In this document: in pieces, positions 42,524 through 51,037 of the stretch
Layout: every line of letters starts with the position of its first letter
Position numbering within the stretch: the stretch's first letter is position 1
Source of the DNA: Sanyastnella coralliicola
GTDB lineage: Bacteria > Bacteroidota > Bacteroidia > Flavobacteriales_D > Sanyastnellaceae
Direction of reading: 5' to 3'
Assembly (NCBI RefSeq): GCF_030845195.1
Contig: NZ_CP132543.1
Location: 3,861,501 to 3,925,500, forward strand
Length of the DNA stretch: 64,000 bases
The notes under the pieces: generated by a model
The model's input: the letters and a program-made list of their open reading frames with translations, nothing else
Databases searched by the model: none
What the model was told of the DNA's origin: nothing
Made by a program: the position numbers and the translations under genes

Positions 42524-45500
42524 ATGTCTGCTAAGTACCCTGAATACAAGAACCTTGATCTCCCAGCAGTGGCTGAAGAGGTCTTAAAGATCTGGGAAGA
42601 TGAAAAGGTTTTTGATCGTAGTATGACCACGCGAGAAGGGAAGGAACCATTCGTATTCTTCGAAGGACCGCCCTCTGCTAACGGTATGCCTGGAATTCAC
42701 CACGCATTGGCTCGTGCTATTAAAGACATTTTCTGTCGTTACAAGACCTTGAAAGGTTACCAAGTAAAACGTAAGGCTGGTTGGGATACCCACGGTTTGC
42801 CGGTAGAGCTTGGTGTGGAGAAGGAATTAGGGATCACCAAAGAAGATATCGGTTCAAAGATCACGGTTGAAGAATACAACCAAGCTTGCCGAACGGCAGT
42901 GATGCGCTACACTGATGTATGGAATGATCTGACCCTGAAAATGGGCTACTGGGTTGATATGGATGAGCCATATGTGACCTACGAAAACAAGTACATCGAA
43001 TCCGTATGGTGGTTGCTTAAGCAGTTGAGCGACAAGGGAATGCTTTATAAAGGTTATACCATCCAGCCATATTCGCCGAAGGCAGGTACGGGGTTGAGTT
43101 CACACGAGTTGAACCAACCGGGTACTTATCGAGATGTGAAAGATTCAACGATTGTCGCTCATTTTCTCGCTAGCGCGGAAGGGCGTACTCGCCTGCAGGA
43201 GTTGGCAACTGATGGCACAATCACAGACAAAACAGGTCTACTAGCCTGGACGACCACTCCGTGGACGCTTCCTTCGAATACGGCTTTGACTGTTGGTCCA
43301 AAGATCGATTACGTCATCGTCAATACGACAAATAAATACACTGACGAGCCGATCACCGTAGTGATGGCCGAAGCCTTGATGTCAAAGCACCTTCCAGTGA
43401 AGAAAGGTGTCGAGTTTGAGGTGATTGGAAAATGTATAGGAGCTGATCTTGTTGGAATCACCTACGAGCAACTCCTTGATTGGGCAACACCAATGGATGA
43501 TGCGGAACAAGCTTTCCGAGTGATTCCTGGTGATTTCGTGACTACTGAAGACGGTACAGGTATCGTTCACACGGCGCCTACCTTTGGTGCTGATGATGCC
43601 AAGGTGGCGAAAGATGCCGGTGTTCCTCCACTGCTCGTTGATGATGGCACTGGAAAAGGAGTTCCATTGGTTGACCTTCAAGGACGCTTCATTGCCGGTC
43701 CTTACGAAGGCAGCTATGTGAAAAATGAATACTACGACGAAGGCGAGGCGCCAGAGAAGTCAGTTGATGTACTGATCGCCATTAGCTTGAAAGAGCGTGG
43801 CTTGGCCTTCAACGTTGAGAAATACGAGCACAGCTACCCACATTGTTGGAGAACAGATCGTCCGATCTTGTACTACCCATTGGATAGCTGGTTCATCAAG
43901 GCTACCGCGGTAAAAGACCGCATGGTGGAATTGAATAAAACCATCAACTGGAAACCGGCGGCTACAGGAACAGGGCGTTTCGGTAACTGGCTTGAGAACT
44001 TGAATGACTGGAACTTAAGTCGTTCACGTTTCTGGGGTATTCCAATCCCAATCTGGAGAACAGAGGACGGGAACGAAAGCGTAGTGATTGGTTCTGTAGA
44101 AGAACTGAAGGCAGCATGTGAAAAGGCTGTGGAAGCAGGAGTAATGGATGCGAATCCACTTGCTGATTTCACTCCTGGTGATATGTCGCAAGAGAACTAC
44201 GACAAGTTCGACCTGCACAAACCGTACGTAGATAAGATTGTATTGGCTTCTTCTTCAGGAGAGCCGATGCGTCGTGAATCTGACTTGATCGACGTTTGGT
44301 TCGATTCAGGTTCGATGCCTTACGCGCAGTGGCATTATCCATTTGAGAACAAAGAACTCATCGATGAAGGGAAGTCTTTCCCAGCTGATTTCATTGCTGA
44401 GGGGGTTGATCAAACACGTGGATGGTTCTACACCTTGCACGCTATCGGAACTATGTGTTTTGATTCTGTGGCATACAAGACAGTAGTATCTAACGGACTG
44501 GTTCTAGACAAGAATGGACAGAAGATGTCTAAGCGTCTAGGAAATGCGGTTGATCCGTTTGAGACATTGAAGAAATACGGACCGGACGCCACACGCTGGT
44601 ACATGATTACCAATGCGCAACCTTGGGATAACCTCAAGTTTGATGTCAACGGGATCACAGAGGTACAGCGAAAGTTCTTCGGTACGCTTTATAACACTTA
44701 CAACTTCTTTGCACTGTACGCGAACATTGACGGCTTCAGCCTGAAGGAAGCGCCAGTTGCGATGGAAGACCGTCCAGAACTTGATCGTTGGATCTGGTCG
44801 AAACTGCACACCTTGATCAAGGAAGTTGACCAAGCGTATGCTGACTTCGAACCAACACGCGCCGGACGTTTGATTCAAGAGTTTACTGTAGATCAGTTGT
44901 CTAACTGGTACGTACGCTTGGCAAGACGTCGATTCTGGAAAGGAGCCTACAACAGCGATAAGATTTCAGCTTACCAGACACTGTACACGTGTTTGGAGAC
45001 GATCTCTCTGTTGGCAGCACCTATTGCTCCGTTCTACTCTGAGAAGCTCTACCGTGACCTTGTGGCGGTAACAGGAAGAACAGAAGAGAATTCAGTGCAT
45101 TTGGCTGATTTCCCTGAAAGCGACGCTTCTTGCATCGACGAGGCACTCGAAGAGCGAATGGATATCGCTCAACGTGTGACGTCTATGGTGCTCGGTCTTC
45201 GTAAGAAGGAGCGCCTTCGTGTACGTCAACCGCTTCAGAAGATCATGATCCCAATCTTGAGTGAAGGATTTGAAGAGCAGTTGAAGCAGGTAGAAGGATT
45301 GATTCTTTCCGAATTGAACGTGAAAGAGCTCGAATACCTGCACGACACTGGAGTGTTGGTGAAGCAGATTAAGCCGAACTTCAAGGCTCTAGGGCCGCGC
45401 TTTGGTAAGCAGATGAAGGAAGTAGCCGCAGCCGTTGGGCAGATGGATCAAGATGACATCGCTTCTCTCGAGAAGGATGGCAGTTTCAAGATCTCCATCT

Positions 45501-45886
45501 CAACTGGTGAAGCTGACGTCCACCTGAGTGATGTCGAAATCAGCTCACAGGATATCCCTGGTTGGTTGGTAAGCGCTGAAGGTGGGTTAACCGTAGCGCT
45601 AGATATTACGTTAACAGAAGAATTAAAGAACGAGGGAATCGCTCGAGAGATGGTGAACCGTATCCAAAACCTGCGTAAAGACAGTGGTTTGGAGGTGACC
45701 GATAAGATTGCCTTGTACATTGCGCGCACCGACGCAATCGAAGAAGCGGTGGCGAGCAATTTGGAATATATTTGCCAGGAAACTCTGGCAGGAAAATTGG
45801 AGATGGTTGATAGCCTAGACAATGGCCATCCGGTAGAAGTGAGTGATGAAATCTCTACCGAAATCTCTATTGAAACACTAAATTAA
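42524..45886 (+). CDS. ileS: isoleucyl-tRNA synthetase, IleRS2-like
   Basis: A 1120-residue class I synthetase charging tRNA-Ile. Landmarks: FVFFEGPPSANGMPGIHHALARAIKD (HIGH region), KAGWDTHGLPVELGVEKELG, editing domain (LLAWTTTPWTLPSNTAL), GVDQTRGWFYTLH and KMSKRLGN at residues 667-671. KMSKR rather than KMSKS, and the long C-terminal part, place it with the eukaryote-like IleRS2 type. The HIGH motif reads GIHH (57-60) instead of HxGH. The swapped form GxHH is known from IleRS2 enzymes with very high mupirocin resistance, so resistance is predicted. A copy of the recurrent motif at 43168 encodes part of a variable segment, LASAE. It heads an ileS-dksA-lspA operon. Confidence 0.95.
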   Translation: MSAKYPEYKNLDLPAVAEEVLKIWEDEKVFDRSMTTREGKEPFVFFEGPPSANGMPGIHHALARAIKDIFCRYKTLKGYQVKRKAGWDTHGLPVELGVEKELGITKEDIGSKITVEEYNQACRTAVMRYTDVWNDLTLKMGYWVDMDEPYVTYENKYIESVWWLLKQLSDKGMLYKGYTIQPYSPKAGTGLSSHELNQPGTYRDVKDSTIVAHFLASAEGRTRLQELATDGTITDKTGLLAWTTTPWTLPSNTALTVGPKIDYVIVNTTNKYTDEPITVVMAEALMSKHLPVKKGVEFEVIGKCIGADLVGITYEQLLDWATPMDDAEQAFRVIPGDFVTTEDGTGIVHTAPTFGADDAKVAKDAGVPPLLVDDGTGKGVPLVDLQGRFIAGPYEGSYVKNEYYDEGEAPEKSVDVLIAISLKERGLAFNVEKYEHSYPHCWRTDRPILYYPLDSWFIKATAVKDRMVELNKTINWKPAATGTGRFGNWLENLNDWNLSRSRFWGIPIPIWRTEDGNESVVIGSVEELKAACEKAVEAGVMDANPLADFTPGDMSQENYDKFDLHKPYVDKIVLASSSGEPMRRESDLIDVWFDSGSMPYAQWHYPFENKELIDEGKSFPADFIAEGVDQTRGWFYTLHAIGTMCFDSVAYKTVVSNGLVLDKNGQKMSKRLGNAVDPFETLKKYGPDATRWYMITNAQPWDNLKFDVNGITEVQRKFFGTLYNTYNFFALYANIDGFSLKEAPVAMEDRPELDRWIWSKLHTLIKEVDQAYADFEPTRAGRLIQEFTVDQLSNWYVRLARRRFWKGAYNSDKISAYQTLYTCLETISLLAAPIAPFYSEKLYRDLVAVTGRTEENSVHLADFPESDASCIDEALEERMDIAQRVTSMVLGLRKKERLRVRQPLQKIMIPILSEGFEEQLKQVEGLILSELNVKELEYLHDTGVLVKQIKPNFKALGPRFGKQMKEVAAAVGQMDQDDIASLEKDGSFKISISTGEADVHLSDVEISSQDIPGWLVSAEGGLTVALDITLTEELKNEGIAREMVNRIQNLRKDSGLEVTDKIALYIARTDAIEEAVASNLEYICQETLAGKLEMVDSLDNGHPVEVSDEISTEISIETLN
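43168..43180 (+). repeat. recurrent motif CGCTAGCGCGGAA
   Basis: Exact copy, inside ileS, sense, encoding ASAE in a variable part of the editing domain region. Confidence 0.55.
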
Positions 45887-45897
45887 TTGATGCAGCG

Positions 45898-46269
45898 ATG
45901 GCAGAAGTAAGATACTCTGATAGCGACTTGAACGAATTTGCAGAACTCATTAATGAGAAGCTGGTTCAAGCACGCCAAGATCTTGATCAGTTGAAAAGAT
46001 CTCTATCACACGAAGACGATAATAGTACAGACGATACCTCACCAACTTTCAAAATGATGGAAGATGGTTCAGAGACAATGAGCCGTGAAGAAACAGCTCA
46101 GTTGGCAGCACGCCAGGAGAAGTTCATTCGTAGCTTGGAAAACGCTCTACTACGCATTAAGAACAAGACTTACGGTGTTTGCCGTGAAACAGGGAAGTTG
46201 ATCTCAAAAGAACGTCTTCGCCTAGTTCCTCATGCTACTTTGAGCATCGAAGCAAAGAATCGTCAATAA
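45898..46269 (+). CDS. TraR/DksA-family protein with reduced zinc finger
   Basis: A 123-residue protein with a long N-terminal coiled coil (about 5-85, Lys/Glu/Gln-rich) and a short C-terminal globule YGVCRETGKLISKERLRLVPHATLSIEA. That tail matches the DksA/TraR C-terminal region, but only one cysteine remains of the four that bind zinc in classical DksA. DksA-type proteins act through the RNA polymerase secondary channel and modulate transcription initiation, often with ppGpp; whether this variant does so is inferred. It lies 11 bases after ileS and before lspA, a frequent Bacteroidota order. Confidence 0.85.
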   Translation: MAEVRYSDSDLNEFAELINEKLVQARQDLDQLKRSLSHEDDNSTDDTSPTFKMMEDGSETMSREETAQLAARQEKFIRSLENALLRIKNKTYGVCRETGKLISKERLRLVPHATLSIEAKNRQ

Positions 46270-46311
46270 ATTTCTCTTTAAGTCGTTGTGTCTAGTGCAC
46301 AACCTTTGCCC

Positions 46312-46962
46312 ATGTTAAAACGCGTACTCCTCGTCGTTGGATCAGTCTTGCTGATCGACCAGATCGTCAAGATTTATATCAAGCTGAATTTTCGGATTGG
46401 AGAACGCTTCCCTGTACTCAAGGATATCTTTGAGATTCACTTCATAGAGAACAAGGGAATGGCTTTCGGAATGGAGATTCCGAGCGCATGGGGGAAAATC
46501 GCATTGAGTCTGTTCAGGATTGTTGCGGTGGTCGTCATCTCGCTGTATTTGAGACGAATCATCCGTGAAGGGGCCCACAAAGGTTTTGTGACCTGCGTGG
46601 CCTTAATCCTCGCGGGCGCCGTTGGGAATATTATCGATAGTGCATTCTATGGTATGTTGTTCAGCACGAGCAGCATCGTTCAAGCGGCTACCTTCTTACC
46701 TCCAGATGGTGGATATGCTCCTTTCCTTCATGGTGATGTAGTGGACATGCTCCACTTCACCGTCAAATGGCCGTCATGGCTAGGGGGTAATGGAATCAAC
46801 GAAATCTTCCCACCGATCTTCAATATTGCCGATGCGGCGATCACAGTCGGTGTCATCTGGATTCTAATTAGACAGCGTGTCTACTTCGCTAAACCTGAAG
46901 AGGAGAAGAGCGAAGAGCCAGAAGTTGCTGGAAATCCGGAAGAAGGAGCGGTACAGACTTAA
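46312..46962 (+). CDS. lspA: lipoprotein signal peptidase II
   Basis: A 216-residue inner-membrane aspartyl protease that cleaves prolipoprotein signal peptides after lipidation. Four membrane segments are seen. The catalytic aspartates are in GDVVDMLHF and FNIADAAITVG; other landmarks are LLIDQIVKIYIK and IENKGMAFGME. An insertion of about 30 residues before GDVVD is common in Bacteroidota. The ATG at 46312 was chosen over a GTG at 46288, because a CAACCTTTG box ends only three bases before it and the protein then starts MLKRVLLVVG. Ends with an acidic tail. Its stop overlaps the convergent ispG stop by four bases. Confidence 0.93.
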   Translation: MLKRVLLVVGSVLLIDQIVKIYIKLNFRIGERFPVLKDIFEIHFIENKGMAFGMEIPSAWGKIALSLFRIVAVVVISLYLRRIIREGAHKGFVTCVALILAGAVGNIIDSAFYGMLFSTSSIVQAATFLPPDGGYAPFLHGDVVDMLHFTVKWPSWLGGNGINEIFPPIFNIADAAITVGVIWILIRQRVYFAKPEEEKSEEPEVAGNPEEGAVQT

Positions 46963-48866
46963 TTCGGAGCTACCCAATCACCATGTTCATCGATCAGATT
47001 GATCAATTCTTGAACGGCTTCATCTTCAGGGACATTCTTTTTTACCACCTCTTTCTCCTTGTATAGACTGATCTTTCCTGGACCGGTTCCTACGTATCCG
47101 TAATCAGCATCGGCCATTTCTCCTGGTCCATTTACAATACAACCCATGATCCCAATCTTAATACCTTTCAAGTGGCTGGTGGCGTTGCGAATCTTCGCGG
47201 TGGTCTCTTGAAGGTCAAACAGCGTACGTCCACAACTTGGACAAGAGATGTACTCTGTCTTTGAGATGCGTGTTCTCGTGGCTTGAAGGATTCCGAATAG
47301 GGTGTCATTGACGAGCTTAGGTGCCATATCAGGAGCAAACGCCCATACCCCGTCTCCGAGTCCATCAATGAGCAAGGCTCCAAGATCAGTTGAGGCATGC
47401 AACAAGAAGTGATCCTTGTCGATGTTGTGATATGCTCGTTTTGTAATTACCGGAACATCGCATCCGCCATGCAATAGCTTGAAATATGCTGTGCGCTGTT
47501 CTACCATTCCATGTTGGTGGTCAGTTACCAAAACGAGAATAGCTGTTGGGTCAGCTTTCAGTTGACTGATGAATTGCTCGTTGAGGTCATTCAGTGAGGC
47601 CTCAATGAAATTGATATCAGCCGAAGCAGGGCCTTTTTCAAGGTAAGCTGCAGCCTTCCAGAGCGGGTAGTGTCGTGTTTTTGCCTCCCAATGGTCAGCG
47701 TCTACAATTACGCCTAAGGTTCCTGGAATTTCAAAGTCAAGCGAGCGCGTGCCTGCATAGACCAAATCACATGCTGCATCTGTCATGCTCCACTTGTCGA
47801 GCTTGATAGAGTACATGTATCCTCCGGCGAAAAGTGAGGCAGGAATGATTTGATCTTTGTGGCTTAAATCAAGAACAACAGCAGGCACGTGCGGCTTACC
47901 GAAGTTTAGAACTTCGCGTGAATCTCTTCGGTGGTATGAGAAAGGATCAATCGCCATCTCCATCGGTTCGATGGGTGCGTGTCCAGCTCTATTCATGTAT
48001 CGCTCCGCGAGCATGCGTGCCACTGGAATTTCAGCTTCCGGCTCTTCAGTCAATGAAACACGAATGGTATCACCGATTCCATCTTCGAGCAAGGCGCCAA
48101 TTCCGATGGCCGACTTGATGCGTCCGTCTTCACCGTCTCCGGCTTCAGTCACTCCCAAGTGCAGCGGGTAATTCATGCCTTCCTCTTGCATGGTTTTCAC
48201 CAACAAGCGGTAAGCTTGAATCATTACCTGAGGGTTGCTGGCCTTCATACTGATCACCAGATCGTGATAATCGTTATCACGGCAGATGCGTAGGAACTCC
48301 ATCGCTGATTCAACCATGCCAAGCGGCGTGTCTCCATAACGCGACATAATGCGGTCTGAAAGTGAACCATGGTTAGTTCCAATGCGCATAGCACGTCCGA
48401 GGTCACGGCATTTGATCACCAGTGGAGTGAATCGTTCGCGAATACGATCTAGCTCTTCGTTGTAAGAAGCGTCAGTGTAGTCGATTTCCTGGAAGCGCTT
48501 CTTGTCAGCGTAGTTTCCAGGGTTGACGCGGATTTTTTCAACGTAATCAGCAGCGAGTTCTGCTGCGTTTGGAGTGAAGTGAATGTCAGCTACCAATGGA
48601 GTATCGAACCCCTTGGCTTGCAAACCGGCTTTGATGAGTTCCAGGTTGGCGGCGTCTTTCTTACTCGGTGCGGTGATACGAACCAATTCACAACCAGCCT
48701 CAATCATGCGGATAGACTGCGCAATGGTTGCTTCAGTATCCATGGTGTCTGTGGTAGTCATTGACTGCAAACGGATAGGTTGATCACCGCCCATTTTCAG
48801 TTGACCAATACTCACTTCGCGTGTTTTGAAACGCTGATAATTGAAGGGATCGCTGCAGTACTGCAT
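46959..48866 (-). CDS. ispG: IspG (GcpE), three-domain type
   Basis: A 635-residue 4-hydroxy-3-methylbut-2-enyl diphosphate synthase of the MEP isoprenoid pathway. The N-terminal TIM barrel has PIRLQSMTTTDTMDTEATIAQSIRMIEAGCELVRIT and LVADIHFTPNAAELAADYVEKIRVNPGNYADKKRF. A central extra domain of about 250 residues follows, as in plants and Bacteroidota. The C-terminal reductase domain carries the [4Fe-4S] cysteines in ISCPSCGRTLFDLQ and IGIMGCIVNGPGEMADADYGYVG. Two upstream in-frame ATGs (48887, 48905) exist, but MQYCSDPFNYQRFKTREV at 48866 matches usual family starts, and a -7-like TACCTTG lies just ahead. Its stop overlaps that of lspA. Confidence 0.95.
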   Translation of the reverse strand: MQYCSDPFNYQRFKTREVSIGQLKMGGDQPIRLQSMTTTDTMDTEATIAQSIRMIEAGCELVRITAPSKKDAANLELIKAGLQAKGFDTPLVADIHFTPNAAELAADYVEKIRVNPGNYADKKRFQEIDYTDASYNEELDRIRERFTPLVIKCRDLGRAMRIGTNHGSLSDRIMSRYGDTPLGMVESAMEFLRICRDNDYHDLVISMKASNPQVMIQAYRLLVKTMQEEGMNYPLHLGVTEAGDGEDGRIKSAIGIGALLEDGIGDTIRVSLTEEPEAEIPVARMLAERYMNRAGHAPIEPMEMAIDPFSYHRRDSREVLNFGKPHVPAVVLDLSHKDQIIPASLFAGGYMYSIKLDKWSMTDAACDLVYAGTRSLDFEIPGTLGVIVDADHWEAKTRHYPLWKAAAYLEKGPASADINFIEASLNDLNEQFISQLKADPTAILVLVTDHQHGMVEQRTAYFKLLHGGCDVPVITKRAYHNIDKDHFLLHASTDLGALLIDGLGDGVWAFAPDMAPKLVNDTLFGILQATRTRISKTEYISCPSCGRTLFDLQETTAKIRNATSHLKGIKIGIMGCIVNGPGEMADADYGYVGTGPGKISLYKEKEVVKKNVPEDEAVQELINLIDEHGDWVAPN

Positions 48867-48938
48867 TGTAGCCGTTTTCACTTCCATATGGCAAGGTAAC
48901 ACCATGCCGCGGAAATTGTTGTATTCCGTGGGGATTCC

Positions 48939-49820
48939 TTAACGTTTGATCAAGATGATCTCGATGCGTCGATTCGCTTCGTTTTCCTTACGGTTCTTCG
49001 GATCTTTGTAGATCTTGTCGGTACCACCTTTCCCTTCACATGTGATGCGATCTTCCGATACACCTTGCATCACCAAGAAGTCGCGGATCGATTCCGCGCG
49101 AGCGAGAGAAAGATGCTTACCATTCTTGTAAGCCACCTTTTCAGGATTCGACTTGGCAGCGCGCTTGAGATATTTCTTACCCATGTGTCCGTTGACATGG
49201 CCTTCGAGAAGGATGTCGTACTCAGGGTGGTCGAGGAGGTACTGAGCAACATCCAGCAGCGTGCTTTCCGACTCATCGAGGTAGATAGCACTATTGCCTT
49301 CGAAAAGGATGTTATTGAGCGTGAAGCGCATTTCATCACCATTCTTGCGTGCCGTCATAGACGCGGGCAAGGTCTCTTCTTTAAACTCTTCAGGGAAAAG
49401 CGCTCGAGGCGGATCAACCAAAAATGGACCTTCCTTTTCAACGAAATACGCAGTAATGCGAACGCAGTCAGCCTTGGCGTGGCCTTCGTCATTTCCATTG
49501 AAAGGCTGCATTTTGATTTCGAAAACGCTTTGATTTTCTGGGAGCTTTTGAGTGAGGAAATCATAGACCACCATGCTGCGGTCTTGTGCCAATTTCATGG
49601 TGTAGTAATCCAGCTCCCCTGCCTCACAAAGGCTAGAGATGTCTACCTTTTCCACAATGAAGTCGTCGCTTAGGGCAAAGAATTCGCCCAGCGTCTTTCG
49701 CGCTTCTAGGGAAAGTTCGGTACTGTTTTCACCAAAATCGACCATGCGTTCCATCTTAATGGCCGCCAGCGATGAGGTGCTTAACAGTGCTAAACACAAG
49801 ATTGACAGTACTTTTCTCAT
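48939..49820 (-). CDS. OmpA-family periplasmic/outer-membrane protein
   Basis: A 293-residue protein with signal peptide MRKVLSILCLALLSTSSLAA. The C-terminal half is a clear OmpA peptidoglycan-binding domain (NNILFEGNSAIYLDESESTLLDVAQYL...LLEGHVNGHMG...LSLARAESIRDFLVMQGV...NEANRRIEI). The first half repeats the same outline in diverged form (MVDFGENSTELSLEARKTLGEF...KLAQDRSMVVYDFL), so it may contain two tandem OmpA-like folds. In the C-terminal domain the usual TD.rG is replaced by VNGHMG, so peptidoglycan affinity may be altered. ATG 49820 was preferred to 49865, because a GAGCTTTG box ends two bases before it. A diverged recurrent motif (CGCTCGCGCGGAA, 49092-49104) lies in the gene. Partner unknown. 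Confidence 0.8.
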   Translation of the reverse strand: MRKVLSILCLALLSTSSLAAIKMERMVDFGENSTELSLEARKTLGEFFALSDDFIVEKVDISSLCEAGELDYYTMKLAQDRSMVVYDFLTQKLPENQSVFEIKMQPFNGNDEGHAKADCVRITAYFVEKEGPFLVDPPRALFPEEFKEETLPASMTARKNGDEMRFTLNNILFEGNSAIYLDESESTLLDVAQYLLDHPEYDILLEGHVNGHMGKKYLKRAAKSNPEKVAYKNGKHLSLARAESIRDFLVMQGVSEDRITCEGKGGTDKIYKDPKNRKENEANRRIEIILIKR

Positions 49821-49909
49821 AACAAAGCTCAACAGGGTGGAGGATGTGAACTTAGTCAGGGTCACTCAGGTTAAATTTAAGAAGAATTAATATGCGCTGA
49901 CGAGGCGAA

Positions 49910-51031
49910 ATGCCGAACTTTCAACAAGCTATGCTTGGAATACGCTTTTCAGAACACACCCCCGAAAAAGATCAACGAAGTCGCTTTGAACGCCTGAAAG
50001 ATATCTTCCTGGAGTTGGTAACGCACACCTCTGGAGATGTTGATGAGGCATTCGATTGGATGAAGCAATTGGATCAAGAATACTCGCTCTTTGATGACGA
50101 GTACACCTTTGATGATTTTGTAGACGAGTTGAAACAACGCGGTTACTTGCGTGACCCTGATCGTCAAGGTCAAGGACCTGGTCTATCATCAAAAGGGGAG
50201 CAAGAGATTAGACAACGTGCATTAGACCAAATCTTCGGCAATCTCAAGAAAGGAGGGAGCGGGCAGCACCGCACCCGACATATTGGAGGAGGAGACGAAG
50301 CCACAGAAGACCGTAGACCTTTCCGTTTCGGCGATAAGCCAGAACAGATTGATTTTGCAGAAAGCTTCAGGAACGCTCAAATCAATCACGGGTTAGATAG
50401 CAATATCTGGCTCACCGAGAATGATTTGGAGGTGGTTGAACGAGAGTATCGATCGATGACGTCGACGGTGTTGATGATAGATATCTCACATTCGATGATC
50501 CTCTATGGAGAAGATCGCATCACTCCTGCGAAGAAGGTGGCCATGGCCTTGAGTGAATTGATCATGCGCAAGTATCCGAAAGACACGCTAGATATTGTAG
50601 TCTTTGGAGACGATGCATGGGAGGTTCAGATTAAAGACCTGCCGTACCTGAATGTTGGTCCATATCACACCAATACGGTTGCGGGGTTGGAACGTGCTAT
50701 GGATATTCTCCGTCGCAGAAAAACGGCGAATAAGCAGATTTTCATGATCACCGATGGTAAGCCTTCGTGTTTGATTGAAAACGGTGAATTCTACAAGAAT
50801 AGCTGGGGCCTAGACCCATACATCGTTGGAAAGTGCTTGAATCTCGCGCGGCAATGCCGCAAGCTGAAGATTCCGATCACCACTTTCATGATCGCCTCAG
50901 ATCCATACCTCCAACAGTTCGTGGAGGATTTTACAGAAGCAAATAATGGCCGTGCTTTCTTCACCGGCCTCCAAGGTTTGGGAGACATCATGTTCTCTGA
51001 CTTTGAAAAGAACAGAAGAAGGAAGCTTTAA
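49910..51031 (+). CDS. VWA domain protein with intact MIDAS
   Basis: A 373-residue cytosolic protein without signal peptide or membrane spans. Residues 1-110 are helical and acidic, 110-180 form a linker with a Gly/His-rich patch, and about 183-373 a von Willebrand A domain. The metal site is complete: DISHS (191-195), the Thr in PYHTNTVAGL (about 254-256) and MITDGKPS (Asp 282). It precedes an AAA ATPase gene by six bases. VWA-MoxR/ChlI-type pairs act as metal-chelatase or chaperone-like remodelling complexes in known cases such as CoxD-CoxE, RavA-ViaA and Mg chelatase; the client here is unknown. Confidence 0.85.
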   Translation: MPNFQQAMLGIRFSEHTPEKDQRSRFERLKDIFLELVTHTSGDVDEAFDWMKQLDQEYSLFDDEYTFDDFVDELKQRGYLRDPDRQGQGPGLSSKGEQEIRQRALDQIFGNLKKGGSGQHRTRHIGGGDEATEDRRPFRFGDKPEQIDFAESFRNAQINHGLDSNIWLTENDLEVVEREYRSMTSTVLMIDISHSMILYGEDRITPAKKVAMALSELIMRKYPKDTLDIVVFGDDAWEVQIKDLPYLNVGPYHTNTVAGLERAMDILRRRKTANKQIFMITDGKPSCLIENGEFYKNSWGLDPYIVGKCLNLARQCRKLKIPITTFMIASDPYLQQFVEDFTEANNGRAFFTGLQGLGDIMFSDFEKNRRRKL

Positions 51032-51037
51032 AACAGC

